Both the position numbers and the translations under genes were made by a program. Of a stretch of 64,000 nt of DNA, positions 41,209 to 49,814 are shown one piece after another. The notes beneath the pieces were generated by a model. It made no database searches and was not told the origin of the DNA. It saw only the letters and a program-made list of their open reading frames with translations. The stretch is from Bacteroidales bacterium (GTDB taxonomy: Bacteria; Bacteroidota; Bacteroidia; Bacteroidales; WCHB1-69): the NCBI GenBank assembly GCA_017540505.1, contig JAFYAW010000006.1:119523-183522 (forward strand), in the 5' to 3' direction. How positions within the stretch are numbered: position 1 is the stretch's first letter; every line of letters begins with the position of its first letter.

Positions 41209-42519
41209 TTTGTGGTTCTCCTTGAACATCTTGAGACGCTCCTCCAGCATGGGGAACTGGCGGCGCGGGGTCAGGGAGACGCAGGCGCGGAGCCCTTCGC
41301 CGCGCTCGCTGCCGCAGGTCGTCAGCGAGATGGCACTGATGCCGTAGTACAGGAATTCGCGCAAGAGCTCGTCGCTGGTCATGCCGGGGTAGGCCACCGT
41401 AAAGTAGAAGCCGTCGGCCAGATCCTTGTCGCCATCCTTATCGTACACGATTTTAAAGCCGTTGTCGGTGAAGAGCTTCTTCATGATGGCAGCCTTCTCA
41501 CCATACTCCTTCACATCGTCGATGTAGTTGTAGGTGCCGTCGTTGCAGGCCTTGAGGATGGCGGCCATCGCGTATTGCGCGGAGTGGGCCACGCCGGAGC
41601 TGATGGCATACACGGTGCCGTAGATGATGGCGCGTCCGAGCTTGGCGTTGTTGAAGTAGGGCACAAGGTCGGGGAACTCGCGGTTGTACATCTTGTTGGA
41701 GAGGATGAGCAGGGCGATGCGCTCGCCGGCGTAGCTGAAGGCCTTGGAGCCGGAGATCATCAGCGCGTAATTGTCGGTGTATTTGCCGACGGAGGGCTGG
41801 AAGGGCGGCACACCGGGCGTGGAGATGTTGTGACGGAAGTCCATACCGAAATAGGCGAGGTCTTCGAGCACGAACACATCGTACTGGTTGGCGAGTTCGC
41901 CGATGATTTGGAGTTCCTCTTCGGTAAAGCAGATCCAGGAGGGGTTGTTGGGGTTGGAGTAGATGATGGTGTGGATGTGTCCCTGCTGGAGGTAGCTTTC
42001 CAGTTTGGCGCGCAGTTTCTGGCCGCGGTGCTCATACACGTCGAAGGTCTCATATTTGAGGCCGAGCACGCGGTGCTGCTGTTTCTGGACAGGGAAGCCC
42101 GGGTCGATGAAGAGCGTCGTGTCGCGTTCCTTGCGGGCGCGCACGAAGGTCATAAAGGAGGCCATGCCGGCCATCATGGAGCCCACGGTGGGGATGCAGT
42201 TCTCGGGGTTCACTTCCAGGTCGATGAAGTTCTTGACGAAGCGGGCGGCCTCCCTTTTGATGTCGGGAATGCCCTCAATGTCGGGGTAGATGGCGGCAAC
42301 GCCGTTTTTCAGGGCTTGGATTTGTGCTTCCACGCCTACGTGGCAGGGGGGCAGGCCGGGAATGCCCATCTCCATGCGGATGAACTCCATGCCGGAGGCC
42401 TTTTCGATTTCGTTGATCAGACGTTTTACCTCGCGGATGGAGGCTTTTCCTACGGATGCAAGACCACTGTCGGCGACGATTTTATCGACGATTTCAGCGG
42501 GAATGGGTGTGTTTTTCAT
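41206..42519 (-). CDS. PLP-dependent class I/II aminotransferase
   Basis: A fold-type I aminotransferase of 437 residues; the amino-acid substrate is not clear. Lys259 (SGSKAFSYAGER) is the PLP lysine, with SNPNNPS (188-194) and Asp220 (VLEDLAYFG) as cofactor contacts and Arg in GLRACVS as the carboxylate-binding arginine. The N-terminal ~45 residues form a helical extension. Bacteroidota relatives are annotated simply as pyridoxal phosphate-dependent aminotransferases. It is monocistronic with promoter TATCTTTG abutting the terminator of the upstream lipoprotein gene. Confidence 0.87.
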   Translation of the reverse strand: MKNTPIPAEIVDKIVADSGLASVGKASIREVKRLINEIEKASGMEFIRMEMGIPGLPPCHVGVEAQIQALKNGVAAIYPDIEGIPDIKREAARFVKNFIDLEVNPENCIPTVGSMMAGMASFMTFVRARKERDTTLFIDPGFPVQKQQHRVLGLKYETFDVYEHRGQKLRAKLESYLQQGHIHTIIYSNPNNPSWICFTEEELQIIGELANQYDVFVLEDLAYFGMDFRHNISTPGVPPFQPSVGKYTDNYALMISGSKAFSYAGERIALLILSNKMYNREFPDLVPYFNNAKLGRAIIYGTVYAISSGVAHSAQYAMAAILKACNDGTYNYIDDVKEYGEKAAIMKKLFTDNGFKIVYDKDGDKDLADGFYFTVAYPGMTSDELLREFLYYGISAISLTTCGSERGEGLRACVSLTPRRQFPMLEERLKMFKENHK

Positions 42520-42567
42520 TATAATGTATTAATTTGTTGTGATATAACTTATGTAATTGTGTTGCCG

Positions 42568-42575
42568 CAAAGATA
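42568..42575 (-). promoter_or_regulatory. -7 element of the aminotransferase gene
   Basis: CAAAGATA on the plus strand is TATCTTTG on the minus strand, directly next to the T-run of the terminator at 42577-42608. Confidence 0.6.
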
Positions 42576-42576
42576 C

Positions 42577-42608
42577 AAAAAAAAGGGCAACCATACGGTT
42601 GCCCTTTT
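42577..42608 (-). terminator. Terminator of the two lipoprotein genes
   Basis: The perfect 10-bp stem AAGGGCAACC/GGTTGCCCTT has a 4-nt loop (42593-42596). Its minus-strand T-run (42577-42585) runs into the next promoter. T residues on the plus side make it possibly bidirectional. Confidence 0.88.
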
Positions 42609-42628
42609 CCGTTATGGAAAAGAAATGA

Positions 42629-42943
42629 TTATCTTCTCTTCTTGCCAGAGTTAACCATGGAGTTGGTGGCATCGCTTTCAGCTTTGTCGATAGCGGCGTT
42701 GGCCACATTCTCGGCAGCAGACTGAGCGTGTTCCTTCACGGTCTGTTTTTTGGCGGTAGTTTTGGCGGGAGCGGGAGCAGCCTCTTGAACAGGAGCTTCT
42801 TCAGCCACAACAGCCTCTTCCTCAACGGGAGCTACAACTTCTTCCACAACCGTGGTGTCGGTAGCTTGATCGTTTTTGGCGTTTTTGTTACCGCAAGCCA
42901 CGAAGAGACCTGCGCAAAGAGCTAATAAAAATAATTTTTTCAT
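42629..42943 (-). CDS. Small Ala/Glu/Pro-rich lipoprotein
   Basis: A 104-residue exported lipoprotein of unknown function. A short signal peptide ends in lipobox FVAC (Cys17). The mature part is acidic and Val/Glu/Ala/Pro-rich (residues ~30-60), then helical and lysine-rich (AKTTAKKQTVKEHAQSAAEN...) with tail GKKRR. The composition suggests an extended periplasmic spacer. It is 33 bp downstream of another lipoprotein gene and shares its transcript. Confidence 0.8.
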   Translation of the reverse strand: MKKLFLLALCAGLFVACGNKNAKNDQATDTTVVEEVVAPVEEEAVVAEEAPVQEAAPAPAKTTAKKQTVKEHAQSAAENVANAAIDKAESDATNSMVNSGKKRR

Positions 42944-42976
42944 TGTTATAAGAATTTAAGGGTTTGTCGGTAAAAA

Positions 42977-43516
42977 TTATTTGGCAGGTTCGTAGGTGAT
43001 GGTGAAGGTGTTCTGAGCCTTTGCAGGATTCTCGTCATCATTTCTGGTGTAGATGAGAATCAGCTGGTCTTTGTCACATGCGGAGATGGAGCATTTCTCG
43101 ACTTCCTCGTCAAAGGCGGTGAAATCGTCGTTGTATTCCCAAGGCATTTGGAAATAGAGCATAGAGTTATCCTCATCAACTCTGTAGGAGGTGGTGACGG
43201 TTTGCGTGTAAGCACCTTCTTCAGGAACAAGGGTACCCGGGTTGATGGTTTCCACACCATTTTCGCCGAAGATGACGATATCATCTTTCTCATAGGAATA
43301 GAAGTAACCGGTTTGGTGCTCATAGTCGCCGTTAGCGAAGAGCTCATCCAAGCTGACACCGGATTCCAGCTGATAGGCGGGAACGGATTTCACAGATACC
43401 ATTTGCCAACCCTTGGTAGCGTTCTGCAGATAGTAAGCGTGATTTTTCTCAACGGGGTTACAAGCGTTGAACAAAACTAAGGCAGCAACTGCCATTACAA
43501 ATAATGCTTTTTTCAT
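42977..43516 (-). CDS. Lipoprotein of unknown function
   Basis: A 179-residue lipoprotein with signal peptide and lipobox LFNAC (Cys19). The mature domain is beta-rich, about 150 residues, with alternating strands (GWQMVSVKSVPAYQLESG, QTVTTSYRVDEDNSMLYFQMPW, QNTFTITYEPAK). It resembles the small lipocalin-like lipoproteins common in Bacteroidota, but the fold is not certain. First gene of a two-gene unit. Confidence 0.78.
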   Translation of the reverse strand: MKKALFVMAVAALVLFNACNPVEKNHAYYLQNATKGWQMVSVKSVPAYQLESGVSLDELFANGDYEHQTGYFYSYEKDDIVIFGENGVETINPGTLVPEEGAYTQTVTTSYRVDEDNSMLYFQMPWEYNDDFTAFDEEVEKCSISACDKDQLILIYTRNDDENPAKAQNTFTITYEPAK

Positions 43517-43575
43517 TTTTTTGATGATTTAAGTTGTTAAATGTGTTTACGAAAATTGCCTATTTAATCAGGTCG

Positions 43576-43583
43576 CAAAAATA
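43576..43583 (-). promoter_or_regulatory. -7 element of the lipoprotein operon
   Basis: CAAAAATA on the plus strand is TATTTTTG on the minus strand, 59 bp upstream of the start codon. Confidence 0.55.
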
Positions 43584-43867
43584 TACTTTTTTCTAATACG
43601 TGTATCTTAAAAAAACTAAAATTTTTCATCGTTGAAAAAAAACCGTTTTGAAGAGGAAAAAATCTGAAAAAAAATTGTACTTTTACCGCCAATTGGAAAA
43701 TTGGCATAATGACGGGTTTTGGTTTGTGGGGTGGAGTAGGCCAAAGGGGATGGGAGCGTGCCGGACGGATGGTGGGATGGAACGTGTTTTACTTTGTAAG
43801 TGATTGATTTTAATCGAAATATAATATAAATCTAATTCATTAAACATTAAAAATTACAACAGTTATT
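43584..43867 (+). other. Promoter region and long leader of the exbB operon
   Basis: TACTTTTA at 43678-43685 is a near -7 element followed by the same ACCGCC context as the one upstream of the giant adhesin (3310). If it is used, the exbB leader is about 170 nt. It contains a hairpin (43688-43705, GCCAATT/AATTGGC) and a G-rich run (43710-43790). No open frame is seen. Confidence 0.45.
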
Positions 43868-44677
43868 ATGAAAAAGCTAATCGCCTTACTTACCGTTTTC
43901 GGTTTCTTAACCATCGGTATCGCAAACACAGCATTTGCCCAAAATCAGAAAAAAACTGACGAGGCCGCTACCGAACAGGTGGCTGAAACCCCTGAAGCCG
44001 CTCCCGCCGCACAGGCTGAATTGTCGGTGGACCCCGACGAAGCCGTCAGCCAGGGCCTGCACTACACCCTCAAGGAGAAATTCATCCAGGGTGGTGCCAC
44101 GTTCATGACCCCGGTGCTCATCTGCTTGATCCTCGGTCTCGCTTTCGTGATTGAACGTATATTCTACCTCAACCTCGCTTCCGTGAATTCCCAGAAACTT
44201 CTCCAGAAAGTGGAAGACGCTATCAAGACCGGTGGTGTAGAGAAGGCTAAGGAACTCTGCCGCGACACCAAAGGACCCCTCGCCGCTGTCTTCTATCAGG
44301 GCCTCGACCGCTATGACGAAGGTCTCGACTCCGTTGAGAAAGCCCTCGTCTCCTACGGTGGCGTCCAAATGGCCAAGCTGGAAACCAACCTCACCTGGAT
44401 CAACCTGTTCATCGCCCTGTCTCCTTCCCTCGGTTTCTTCGGCACGGTGATCGGCATGGTGCAGGCATTCGATGACATCGAGCGCGCCGGCGATATCTCA
44501 CCGACCATTGTGGCTGGCGGTATGAAAGTGGCCCTTTTGACCACCGTCTTCGGTTTGATCTCCGCTATGATTCTCCAAGTGTTCTACAACTACATACTCA
44601 CCAAGATTGACGCCATCGTCAACGACATGGAAGATGCCACCATCTCCTTCATGGATATTCTGGTGAAAAACAAATAA
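43868..44677 (+). CDS. exbB: ExbB/TolQ-family proton-channel subunit
   Basis: The inner-membrane stator of a Ton/Tol-type motor that uses the proton gradient to power TonB-dependent transport or envelope work. The 269-residue protein has an N-terminal cleavable-looking signal (to AFAQ, ~25), an acidic Ala/Pro-rich periplasmic segment (~30-65), and the MotA/TolQ/ExbB domain with membrane segments near 80-98, 175-200 and 210-235 (LSPSLGFFGTVIGMVQAF, KVALLTTVFGLISAMILQVF). The extra N-terminal segment is found in many Bacteroidota ExbB proteins. First gene of a four-gene block. Confidence 0.92.
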   Translation: MKKLIALLTVFGFLTIGIANTAFAQNQKKTDEAATEQVAETPEAAPAAQAELSVDPDEAVSQGLHYTLKEKFIQGGATFMTPVLICLILGLAFVIERIFYLNLASVNSQKLLQKVEDAIKTGGVEKAKELCRDTKGPLAAVFYQGLDRYDEGLDSVEKALVSYGGVQMAKLETNLTWINLFIALSPSLGFFGTVIGMVQAFDDIERAGDISPTIVAGGMKVALLTTVFGLISAMILQVFYNYILTKIDAIVNDMEDATISFMDILVKNK

Positions 44678-44728
44678 AACAATAATATTATATATACAAT
44701 AATTTATTGACTTCAAAACACTTTTGTG

Positions 44729-45679
44729 ATGAATTATAAGATTGTAAAATATATAACCTTTGCTGTCGCAATAATTGGTATTCTGCTTGCGTGCTGGTTC
44801 TCGTATGTTGCCTTTGACAACGACAAGAAAGACAGCTACTTCCAAGTGCAGAAAATCGAGCAGCAGAATCCGGCCATGCTGGCGGATTTCCAGGCAGCAA
44901 CCCCTGAGAACCTCCCCGAGGTGGTCACCAAGTACCAAAAGGAAATGGGTGACTACAACAAAGAACTGAATGAGAAACAGTTGCAAAAGGATATTCTTTA
45001 TACCTACCTTCAGGATCTGAAAGGCCTGGATGAGAACAACTTCGAAGCCTATAAGGCCAATTTCCCGAAACGCGCGGAAGGCCTCTTCGCCCGCTGCGAC
45101 AAGAAGCAGGAATATGTGGACGGCTTCAACAAGGTCAATTCCTTCAAGGATCTGGAATCCTATATCAACAAGATGGACAAGGAATATTCCGCTATGAAGC
45201 AGGATTATCTTGTAGGTCGTGAATACTACAAGGCTGCCAACAGCCTGATTGCCAAGGCCGACATGATAAACGCTTCCGCTTCCGCCACCAAGAAGGCCAA
45301 CGATCTTCAGGCCCTGAAAGACGATTTGAAGAGCTTCAAGTCCAGTGCATCCCTCCAGAGCTGGTTCGTCGGTATCGGCTATCTGCTTGGTATCGTCACC
45401 CTGCTGCTGATGCTGTGGTTCGGCCTCGTGAAGGTGGTCAAGAACATCAAGACCTCCTACAAGCTCCTCATCGTGCTTATCGCCTTCGTTGTGGTGGTCT
45501 TCATCGGCTATCTCATTGGTTCGCCCGTGTTGAGCCCGTCCGCCCTCAAGTTCGGCATGTCCGTGTCCGGCTACAAGATGGTCAACGCCGCCGCGTTCAC
45601 CCTTTATGTTTGTTTGTTGTGCGCCATCCTGGCTATCATTGTCACAGCTGTCATGAGCGCCATTAAAAATAGAAAATAA
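44729..45679 (+). CDS. Inner-membrane protein between exbB and exbD, unknown function
   Basis: A 316-residue membrane protein. One membrane segment lies at ~8-26, then a ~180-residue charged helical periplasmic region (27-205: repeated Lys/Glu/Asp, coiled-coil-like), then three hydrophobic segments at ~210-235, 242-262 and 280-310. The start ATG 44729 was preferred to the GTG at 44726. It ends 1 bp before exbD, so the products are probably made in fixed ratio. The location inside the exbB-exbD block suggests a structural or regulatory partner of the motor. I know no function for it. Confidence 0.8.
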   Translation: MNYKIVKYITFAVAIIGILLACWFSYVAFDNDKKDSYFQVQKIEQQNPAMLADFQAATPENLPEVVTKYQKEMGDYNKELNEKQLQKDILYTYLQDLKGLDENNFEAYKANFPKRAEGLFARCDKKQEYVDGFNKVNSFKDLESYINKMDKEYSAMKQDYLVGREYYKAANSLIAKADMINASASATKKANDLQALKDDLKSFKSSASLQSWFVGIGYLLGIVTLLLMLWFGLVKVVKNIKTSYKLLIVLIAFVVVVFIGYLIGSPVLSPSALKFGMSVSGYKMVNAAAFTLYVCLLCAILAIIVTAVMSAIKNRK

Positions 45680-45680
45680 A

Positions 45681-46268
45681 ATGGCAAAGAGAAAAACACC
45701 AGGTTTAAATACAGGCTCAATGTCAGATATTTCCTTTCTGCTGTTGACCTTCTTCTTGCTGACCTCCTCCATCAACACCGAGCAGGGTATCCCTCGTAAG
45801 CTCCCGCCTCCAAAAGCGGACGACGCCAAGGAGCAACAGGTGGATATCAACCGGCGTAACGTGCTGAACGTGCTGGTCAACTTCCGTGACGAGATCTCCG
45901 TCAACGGTGAGGTGATGATGGTTTCTGAACTGAAGGACAAGGCCAAGGAGTTTTTCGCCAACCCGACCAACGACCCCTCCCTTCCGGAGAAAGTCAACAA
46001 GCCCATTGACGGCATTGGCGACTTCCCGGTGTCGAAGGGCGTTGTCTCCCTGACCAACGACCAAGGCACGAGCTACAACATGTACGTGCAGGTTCAGAAC
46101 GAATTGCAGCGGGCTGTGAACGAGCTGCGCGACGAGACTGCCCTCCAGTATTTCGGGAAGAAGTTCTCCGCACTCGACTCCGCCGCCCAAAGAGCCGTAA
46201 CATCGGCCATCCCGATGAGCATCTCCGAGGCCCCGCCGATGGACTACAGCAAATCCGGATCCAACTAA
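45681..46268 (+). CDS. exbD: ExbD/TolR-family protein (first copy)
   Basis: A 195-residue single-pass subunit. A cytoplasmic start rich in Lys/Arg leads to a membrane segment (SDISFLLLTFFLLTSSI, ~15-33) with the conserved Asp that carries protons (SMSDISF). A periplasmic domain of about 150 residues follows, longer than in standard ExbD (about 140 total). It pairs with ExbB. The spacing to the preceding gene is 1 bp and to the second exbD 19 bp. Confidence 0.9.
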   Translation: MAKRKTPGLNTGSMSDISFLLLTFFLLTSSINTEQGIPRKLPPPKADDAKEQQVDINRRNVLNVLVNFRDEISVNGEVMMVSELKDKAKEFFANPTNDPSLPEKVNKPIDGIGDFPVSKGVVSLTNDQGTSYNMYVQVQNELQRAVNELRDETALQYFGKKFSALDSAAQRAVTSAIPMSISEAPPMDYSKSGSN

Positions 46269-46287
46269 CCCTTTAAACTACGGAACT

Positions 46288-46770
46288 ATGGCTCGTTTTA
46301 AAAATAAAGAAAAGAAAGAGACTCCGGAACTCAACATGGGTTCCATGTCCGACATCATCTTCATGTTCCTGTTTTTCTTCATGGTGATCACTACCATGCG
46401 TGAGGCTACGCTGAAGGTGCATTTCACTCCGCCGTCCGCTACGGAAGTGCAGAAGCTGGAGAAGAAATCCCTCGTGGCCAACATCTACGTGGGCGCGCCT
46501 ATCAGCAAGAACGAGAACACCCTCCCGCCGGGAGAGGTCTCCGTGCAGCTCAACGACCAGACCATCAAGGCTGAAGACCTGGTGGCCGACGTGCGCGACT
46601 TCATCGGTACCGAAAAGGAGTCCCGCGATGCACAGGACCGCGACCGTCTCACCTTCTCCCTCAAGGTGGACAAGGACGTGCAGATGCGCTACGTGAACAC
46701 TATCAAGCAGGAGTTGCGTAAGAACAACGCCCTGAAAATCAATTATGCAGCTGGCAAAAAGTCCAACTAA
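46288..46770 (+). CDS. exbD: ExbD/TolR-family protein (second copy)
   Basis: A 160-residue single-pass ExbD/TolR protein. The membrane segment with the functional Asp is MGSMSDIIFMFLFFFMVITTM (~17-37), followed by a periplasmic domain ending in a Lys-rich tail. Two different ExbD proteins in one operon are common in Bacteroidota and probably form a mixed dimer within the ExbB ring. The strong terminator just downstream closes the block. Confidence 0.9.
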   Translation: MARFKNKEKKETPELNMGSMSDIIFMFLFFFMVITTMREATLKVHFTPPSATEVQKLEKKSLVANIYVGAPISKNENTLPPGEVSVQLNDQTIKAEDLVADVRDFIGTEKESRDAQDRDRLTFSLKVDKDVQMRYVNTIKQELRKNNALKINYAAGKKSN

Positions 46771-46781
46771 TATGCATACTT

Positions 46782-46821
46782 ACAGGCAGGCCGACTATGT
46801 TCGGCCTGCCTGTTTTTTTTC
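46782..46821 (+). terminator. Terminator of the exbB-exbD operon
   Basis: The 13-bp perfect stem ACAGGCAGGCCGA/TCGGCCTGCCTGT (46782-46794 with 46801-46813) has a 6-nt loop and is followed by T residues. Confidence 0.93.
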
Positions 46822-46867
46822 GTAAAAAACAAACCTTAATTATAATTATTAACCAAACCCAAAAGAT

Positions 46868-48850
46868 ATGAAAAAATTTTACTTACTATTCATGATGGTA
46901 TCCTTTACTGTTGCTCTGTTCGCACAGACGGCACGCCCGACGATGACAGTGCAGCAAGCAAAGAATCAAATGGTTACGGCAAAGTTTGATCCCAAGATGA
47001 GTGTGCCGAAGTTGATCAACAACGCGGTACCCACTCGCGGTACCTCCGCATTGGTTGCCTCTCCCGATTATATCGGAAGTACTTATCAGGAACAGCAGAC
47101 CAACTACAACCAGCACAACAAGATTGCCGTGTTTCCCGACGGTACGGCTTCCGTAGTGTGGATGACCTCTCCGTATAATGGTCAGGCCACCCTGCGTGGT
47201 ACAGGCTACAACTATTTCGATGGTACACAATGGATTAATGCGTATGATGATATCCAGCGCATTGAGAATGTGCGTACCGGATGGCCTTGCATTGCACCCG
47301 TGGGTACCAATGGCGAAATCGTCATCTCCCACAATGGTGATGATGCTCTTGTTATCAACGTTCGTCCGCAAAAGGGTACTGGCAACTGGACCCAAACCAC
47401 CCTTCAAGGACCTTCAGTTTTAGACAGCAATGGAGCTAATCCCTCCACTGCTCTCTTATGGCCGGATGTGGCTACCAATGGTAACACCATTCACCTTGTT
47501 GCTGTGACAGAATCGAATGACGGCTATCTTTATGAGGGTATTAACCGCTGCCTGCTCTACTATCGTGGCACGTATGATGAGACCAGCAACACTATTACGT
47601 GGGAAAATCCGCGCAAAGTGTTCAATGTCACCCCGGAAATGTACACCTATTTCGGTGCCGACTGTTACACCATAGCGGCCAATGGCAACAATTTGGCTAT
47701 TCTCTATCTGACCACTTGGTATGATGCCAGAATTTGGAAGAGTACAGACAATGGTGATAATTTCAACACGATTATGCTTTTTGACAATCCTATGGAGGAT
47801 GATAATGCCAATCCGCAAAGTGTTGATACAAACCTGATTAATTATCTTCCTAAGGGTATTTCAACGATTGCTGTTGGTGCTGATGGTAAAGTTCATGCTG
47901 CTTTCGATTTGATGCGTATGCATTGGACGGACACTGCAGTACACTATTCTTGGTGGCCGAATTGGAATTATCAGCTTGTGTATTGGAATGAGGATATGCC
48001 TGTCTTTACCGGTCGTACAGCATTGGATATTGACACTTTGATGGCAAATGGATACGCCGTTTTTGATCTGGAGGATTTGGATGGCGACGACACGATCCGT
48101 GTTTACGATTTTAATACGTATGCTCAAAATATTCAAGGATCAAATATTTCTTATCCGCAATTAACGGTGGATGGTAATAATGTGTATTTGGTCTATCATG
48201 CTATGTATGAAGATCCATTCAAGGGAACCAATAATACGCAATGTCCTCAGTTGCACGGCATCTTTGGTACTCGCTCCACCGATGGAGGCCAGACATGGGA
48301 CAATGGGGTTAGTTGGATTTCATACGGAAAATCCGTTTTTTATGTGGAGGATTGGACTACTGGTGCCCCCACCATTTTTATAGACAATGATAATATCTTC
48401 CCTGCCACGGGCAAACAGGTGGTGAACGGCAACCTTGTTGTTGATTGGATGATGGACTTGCTGTCTGATATAAACTCCAATAAACTGGCGAATGTTATGG
48501 CCAAATTCATTACGGCTGACTCTCTTGGTATCTATAACAATGTTGAGGAGATTAAACAGGGTCTTTGGATCGATCCTACGGGCATCGCTGACAACACGTT
48601 GGAAGGCATGAAACTCTACCCGAATCCCGCTACGGACAATCTGAGCGTGGCCATTTCCTCTAACGAGAATGCCAGCGCCGACCTCACCATCGTCAACCTG
48701 ATGGGCCAGATGGTGTACAGCGAGAATGTGGCTCTCAACGAGGGCAACAACCTCCTCAATGTTAATGTTTCCAACCTCACACCGGGTGTCTATATGATAA
48801 ACATCCGTACCAACAAGGGTACCTCTACCCAGAAACTGATTGTAAGATAG
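46868..48850 (+). CDS. T9SS-sorted protein with sialidase-like Asp-box repeats
   Basis: A 660-residue secreted protein. The signal peptide MKKFYLLFMMVSFTVALFAQ is followed by a large beta-rich domain with Asp-box-like motifs (STDNGDNFN near residue 298, STDGGQTWD near 476), as found in sialidase/BNR beta-propellers. Sialidase active-site arginines cannot be assigned, so enzymatic activity is not claimed. The C-terminal T9SS sorting domain has KLYPNPATD (~585) and ends QKLIVR. It is monocistronic, between the exb operon and yicC. Confidence 0.86.
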   Translation: MKKFYLLFMMVSFTVALFAQTARPTMTVQQAKNQMVTAKFDPKMSVPKLINNAVPTRGTSALVASPDYIGSTYQEQQTNYNQHNKIAVFPDGTASVVWMTSPYNGQATLRGTGYNYFDGTQWINAYDDIQRIENVRTGWPCIAPVGTNGEIVISHNGDDALVINVRPQKGTGNWTQTTLQGPSVLDSNGANPSTALLWPDVATNGNTIHLVAVTESNDGYLYEGINRCLLYYRGTYDETSNTITWENPRKVFNVTPEMYTYFGADCYTIAANGNNLAILYLTTWYDARIWKSTDNGDNFNTIMLFDNPMEDDNANPQSVDTNLINYLPKGISTIAVGADGKVHAAFDLMRMHWTDTAVHYSWWPNWNYQLVYWNEDMPVFTGRTALDIDTLMANGYAVFDLEDLDGDDTIRVYDFNTYAQNIQGSNISYPQLTVDGNNVYLVYHAMYEDPFKGTNNTQCPQLHGIFGTRSTDGGQTWDNGVSWISYGKSVFYVEDWTTGAPTIFIDNDNIFPATGKQVVNGNLVVDWMMDLLSDINSNKLANVMAKFITADSLGIYNNVEEIKQGLWIDPTGIADNTLEGMKLYPNPATDNLSVAISSNENASADLTIVNLMGQMVYSENVALNEGNNLLNVNVSNLTPGVYMINIRTNKGTSTQKLIVR

Positions 48851-48870
48851 TTTTACATTCAAATAATATG

Positions 48871-48911
48871 TCAGCGGTCGCGGCGAATGTCGAAGCGACC
48901 GCTGATTTTTT
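48871..48911 (+). terminator. Terminator after the Asp-box protein
   Basis: TCAGCGGTCGC pairs with GCGACCGCTGA (48871-48881 with 48895-48905) and six T residues follow. The -7 element of yicC begins 2 bp later. Confidence 0.92.
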
Positions 48912-48912
48912 G

Positions 48913-48920
48913 TATTTTTG
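48913..48920 (+). promoter_or_regulatory. -7 element of yicC
   Basis: TATTTTTG matches TAnnTTTG and lies 21 bp upstream of the yicC start; it abuts the preceding terminator. Confidence 0.65.
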
Positions 48921-48941
48921 CGGCTCTAAAATACGGATACT

Positions 48942-49814
48942 ATGATTAAATCCATGACCGGCTTCGGTCGCACTACCATCGAAGTCACCGGCAAATCCAT
49001 CACCATCGAGATTCGCACGCTCAACAGCAAGCAGCTCGACCTCAACACGCGCATTGCGCCGCTCTTCCGCAACAACGAGAATGAGATCCGCGCCCTCATC
49101 TCCCGCGAATTGGAGCGGGGAAAGATTGATTTCACCCTCTCTATCGACAAGAATGCGGCAGCTACCGTCTCCATAAACCCCGAACTTGCCAAATCCTACT
49201 ACGACACGCTCAATGTGCTTTCCAAAGAGTTGGGAAACCCAGTTGAGAGTGACATTTTCCTACAGGTGCTGCGTATGCCCGATGTGATTTCCACCCCGCA
49301 GGAGGAACTTTCCGAGGAACTGTGGGGTCAAGTGCTTGGTGCTATCCAACAGACCTGCAGTCAGGTGAACGACTTCCGCATCACGGAAGGTGCCGTCCTG
49401 GCTAAGGATTTTGAAAAGCGCATACGCCTCATCCGCGACATGATTGACGAGGTGACGCCCTTTGAGGAGAACCGTATTGCCACCCTGCGCGCCAAGTTCG
49501 AAAAAGGCATCGCTGACCTCAGTCCGAAAGTGCAGTTCGACCCCAACCGCATGGAGCAGGAGATTTTCTTCTATATTGAAAAACTGGATATCACCGAGGA
49601 AAAGGTGCGCCTGCGCAAACATTGCGACTACTTTTTGGAAACGATGGCCGAGCCGCAGGCCAACGGCAAGAAACTCGGCTTCATCGTGCAGGAGTGCGGC
49701 CGCGAAATCAATACCCTCGGCTCCAAGAGCAACGACTTCAGTATCCAGCAAATCGTGGTCCGCATGAAAGACGAACTTGAAAAACTCAAAGAACAACTGG
49801 CGAATATACTATAG
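48942..49814 (+). CDS. yicC: YicC-family endoribonuclease
   Basis: A 290-residue cytosolic protein of the YicC family, members of which act as endoribonucleases on small RNAs and mRNAs. The N-terminal signature MIKSMTGFGR is exact for the family, and the C-terminal DUF1732 region (DITEEKVRLRKHCDYFLETM...KKLGFIVQECGREINTLGSKSND) is complete. Length is normal. The spacer after it is a heptamer-periodic tract leading to der. Confidence 0.93.
   Translation: MIKSMTGFGRTTIEVTGKSITIEIRTLNSKQLDLNTRIAPLFRNNENEIRALISRELERGKIDFTLSIDKNAAATVSINPELAKSYYDTLNVLSKELGNPVESDIFLQVLRMPDVISTPQEELSEELWGQVLGAIQQTCSQVNDFRITEGAVLAKDFEKRIRLIRDMIDEVTPFEENRIATLRAKFEKGIADLSPKVQFDPNRMEQEIFFYIEKLDITEEKVRLRKHCDYFLETMAEPQANGKKLGFIVQECGREINTLGSKSNDFSIQQIVVRMKDELEKLKEQLANIL

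Noticed and set aside
41212-42654. 480-residue plus-strand frame opposite the aminotransferase
   Set aside because: The composition (Val/Gly/Asp/His repeats) is typical of antisense frames, and the aminotransferase on the other strand has a complete active site.
44498-46069. 523-residue minus-strand frame across the exb operon
   Set aside because: It spans three well-defined genes on the plus strand and has no own domain.
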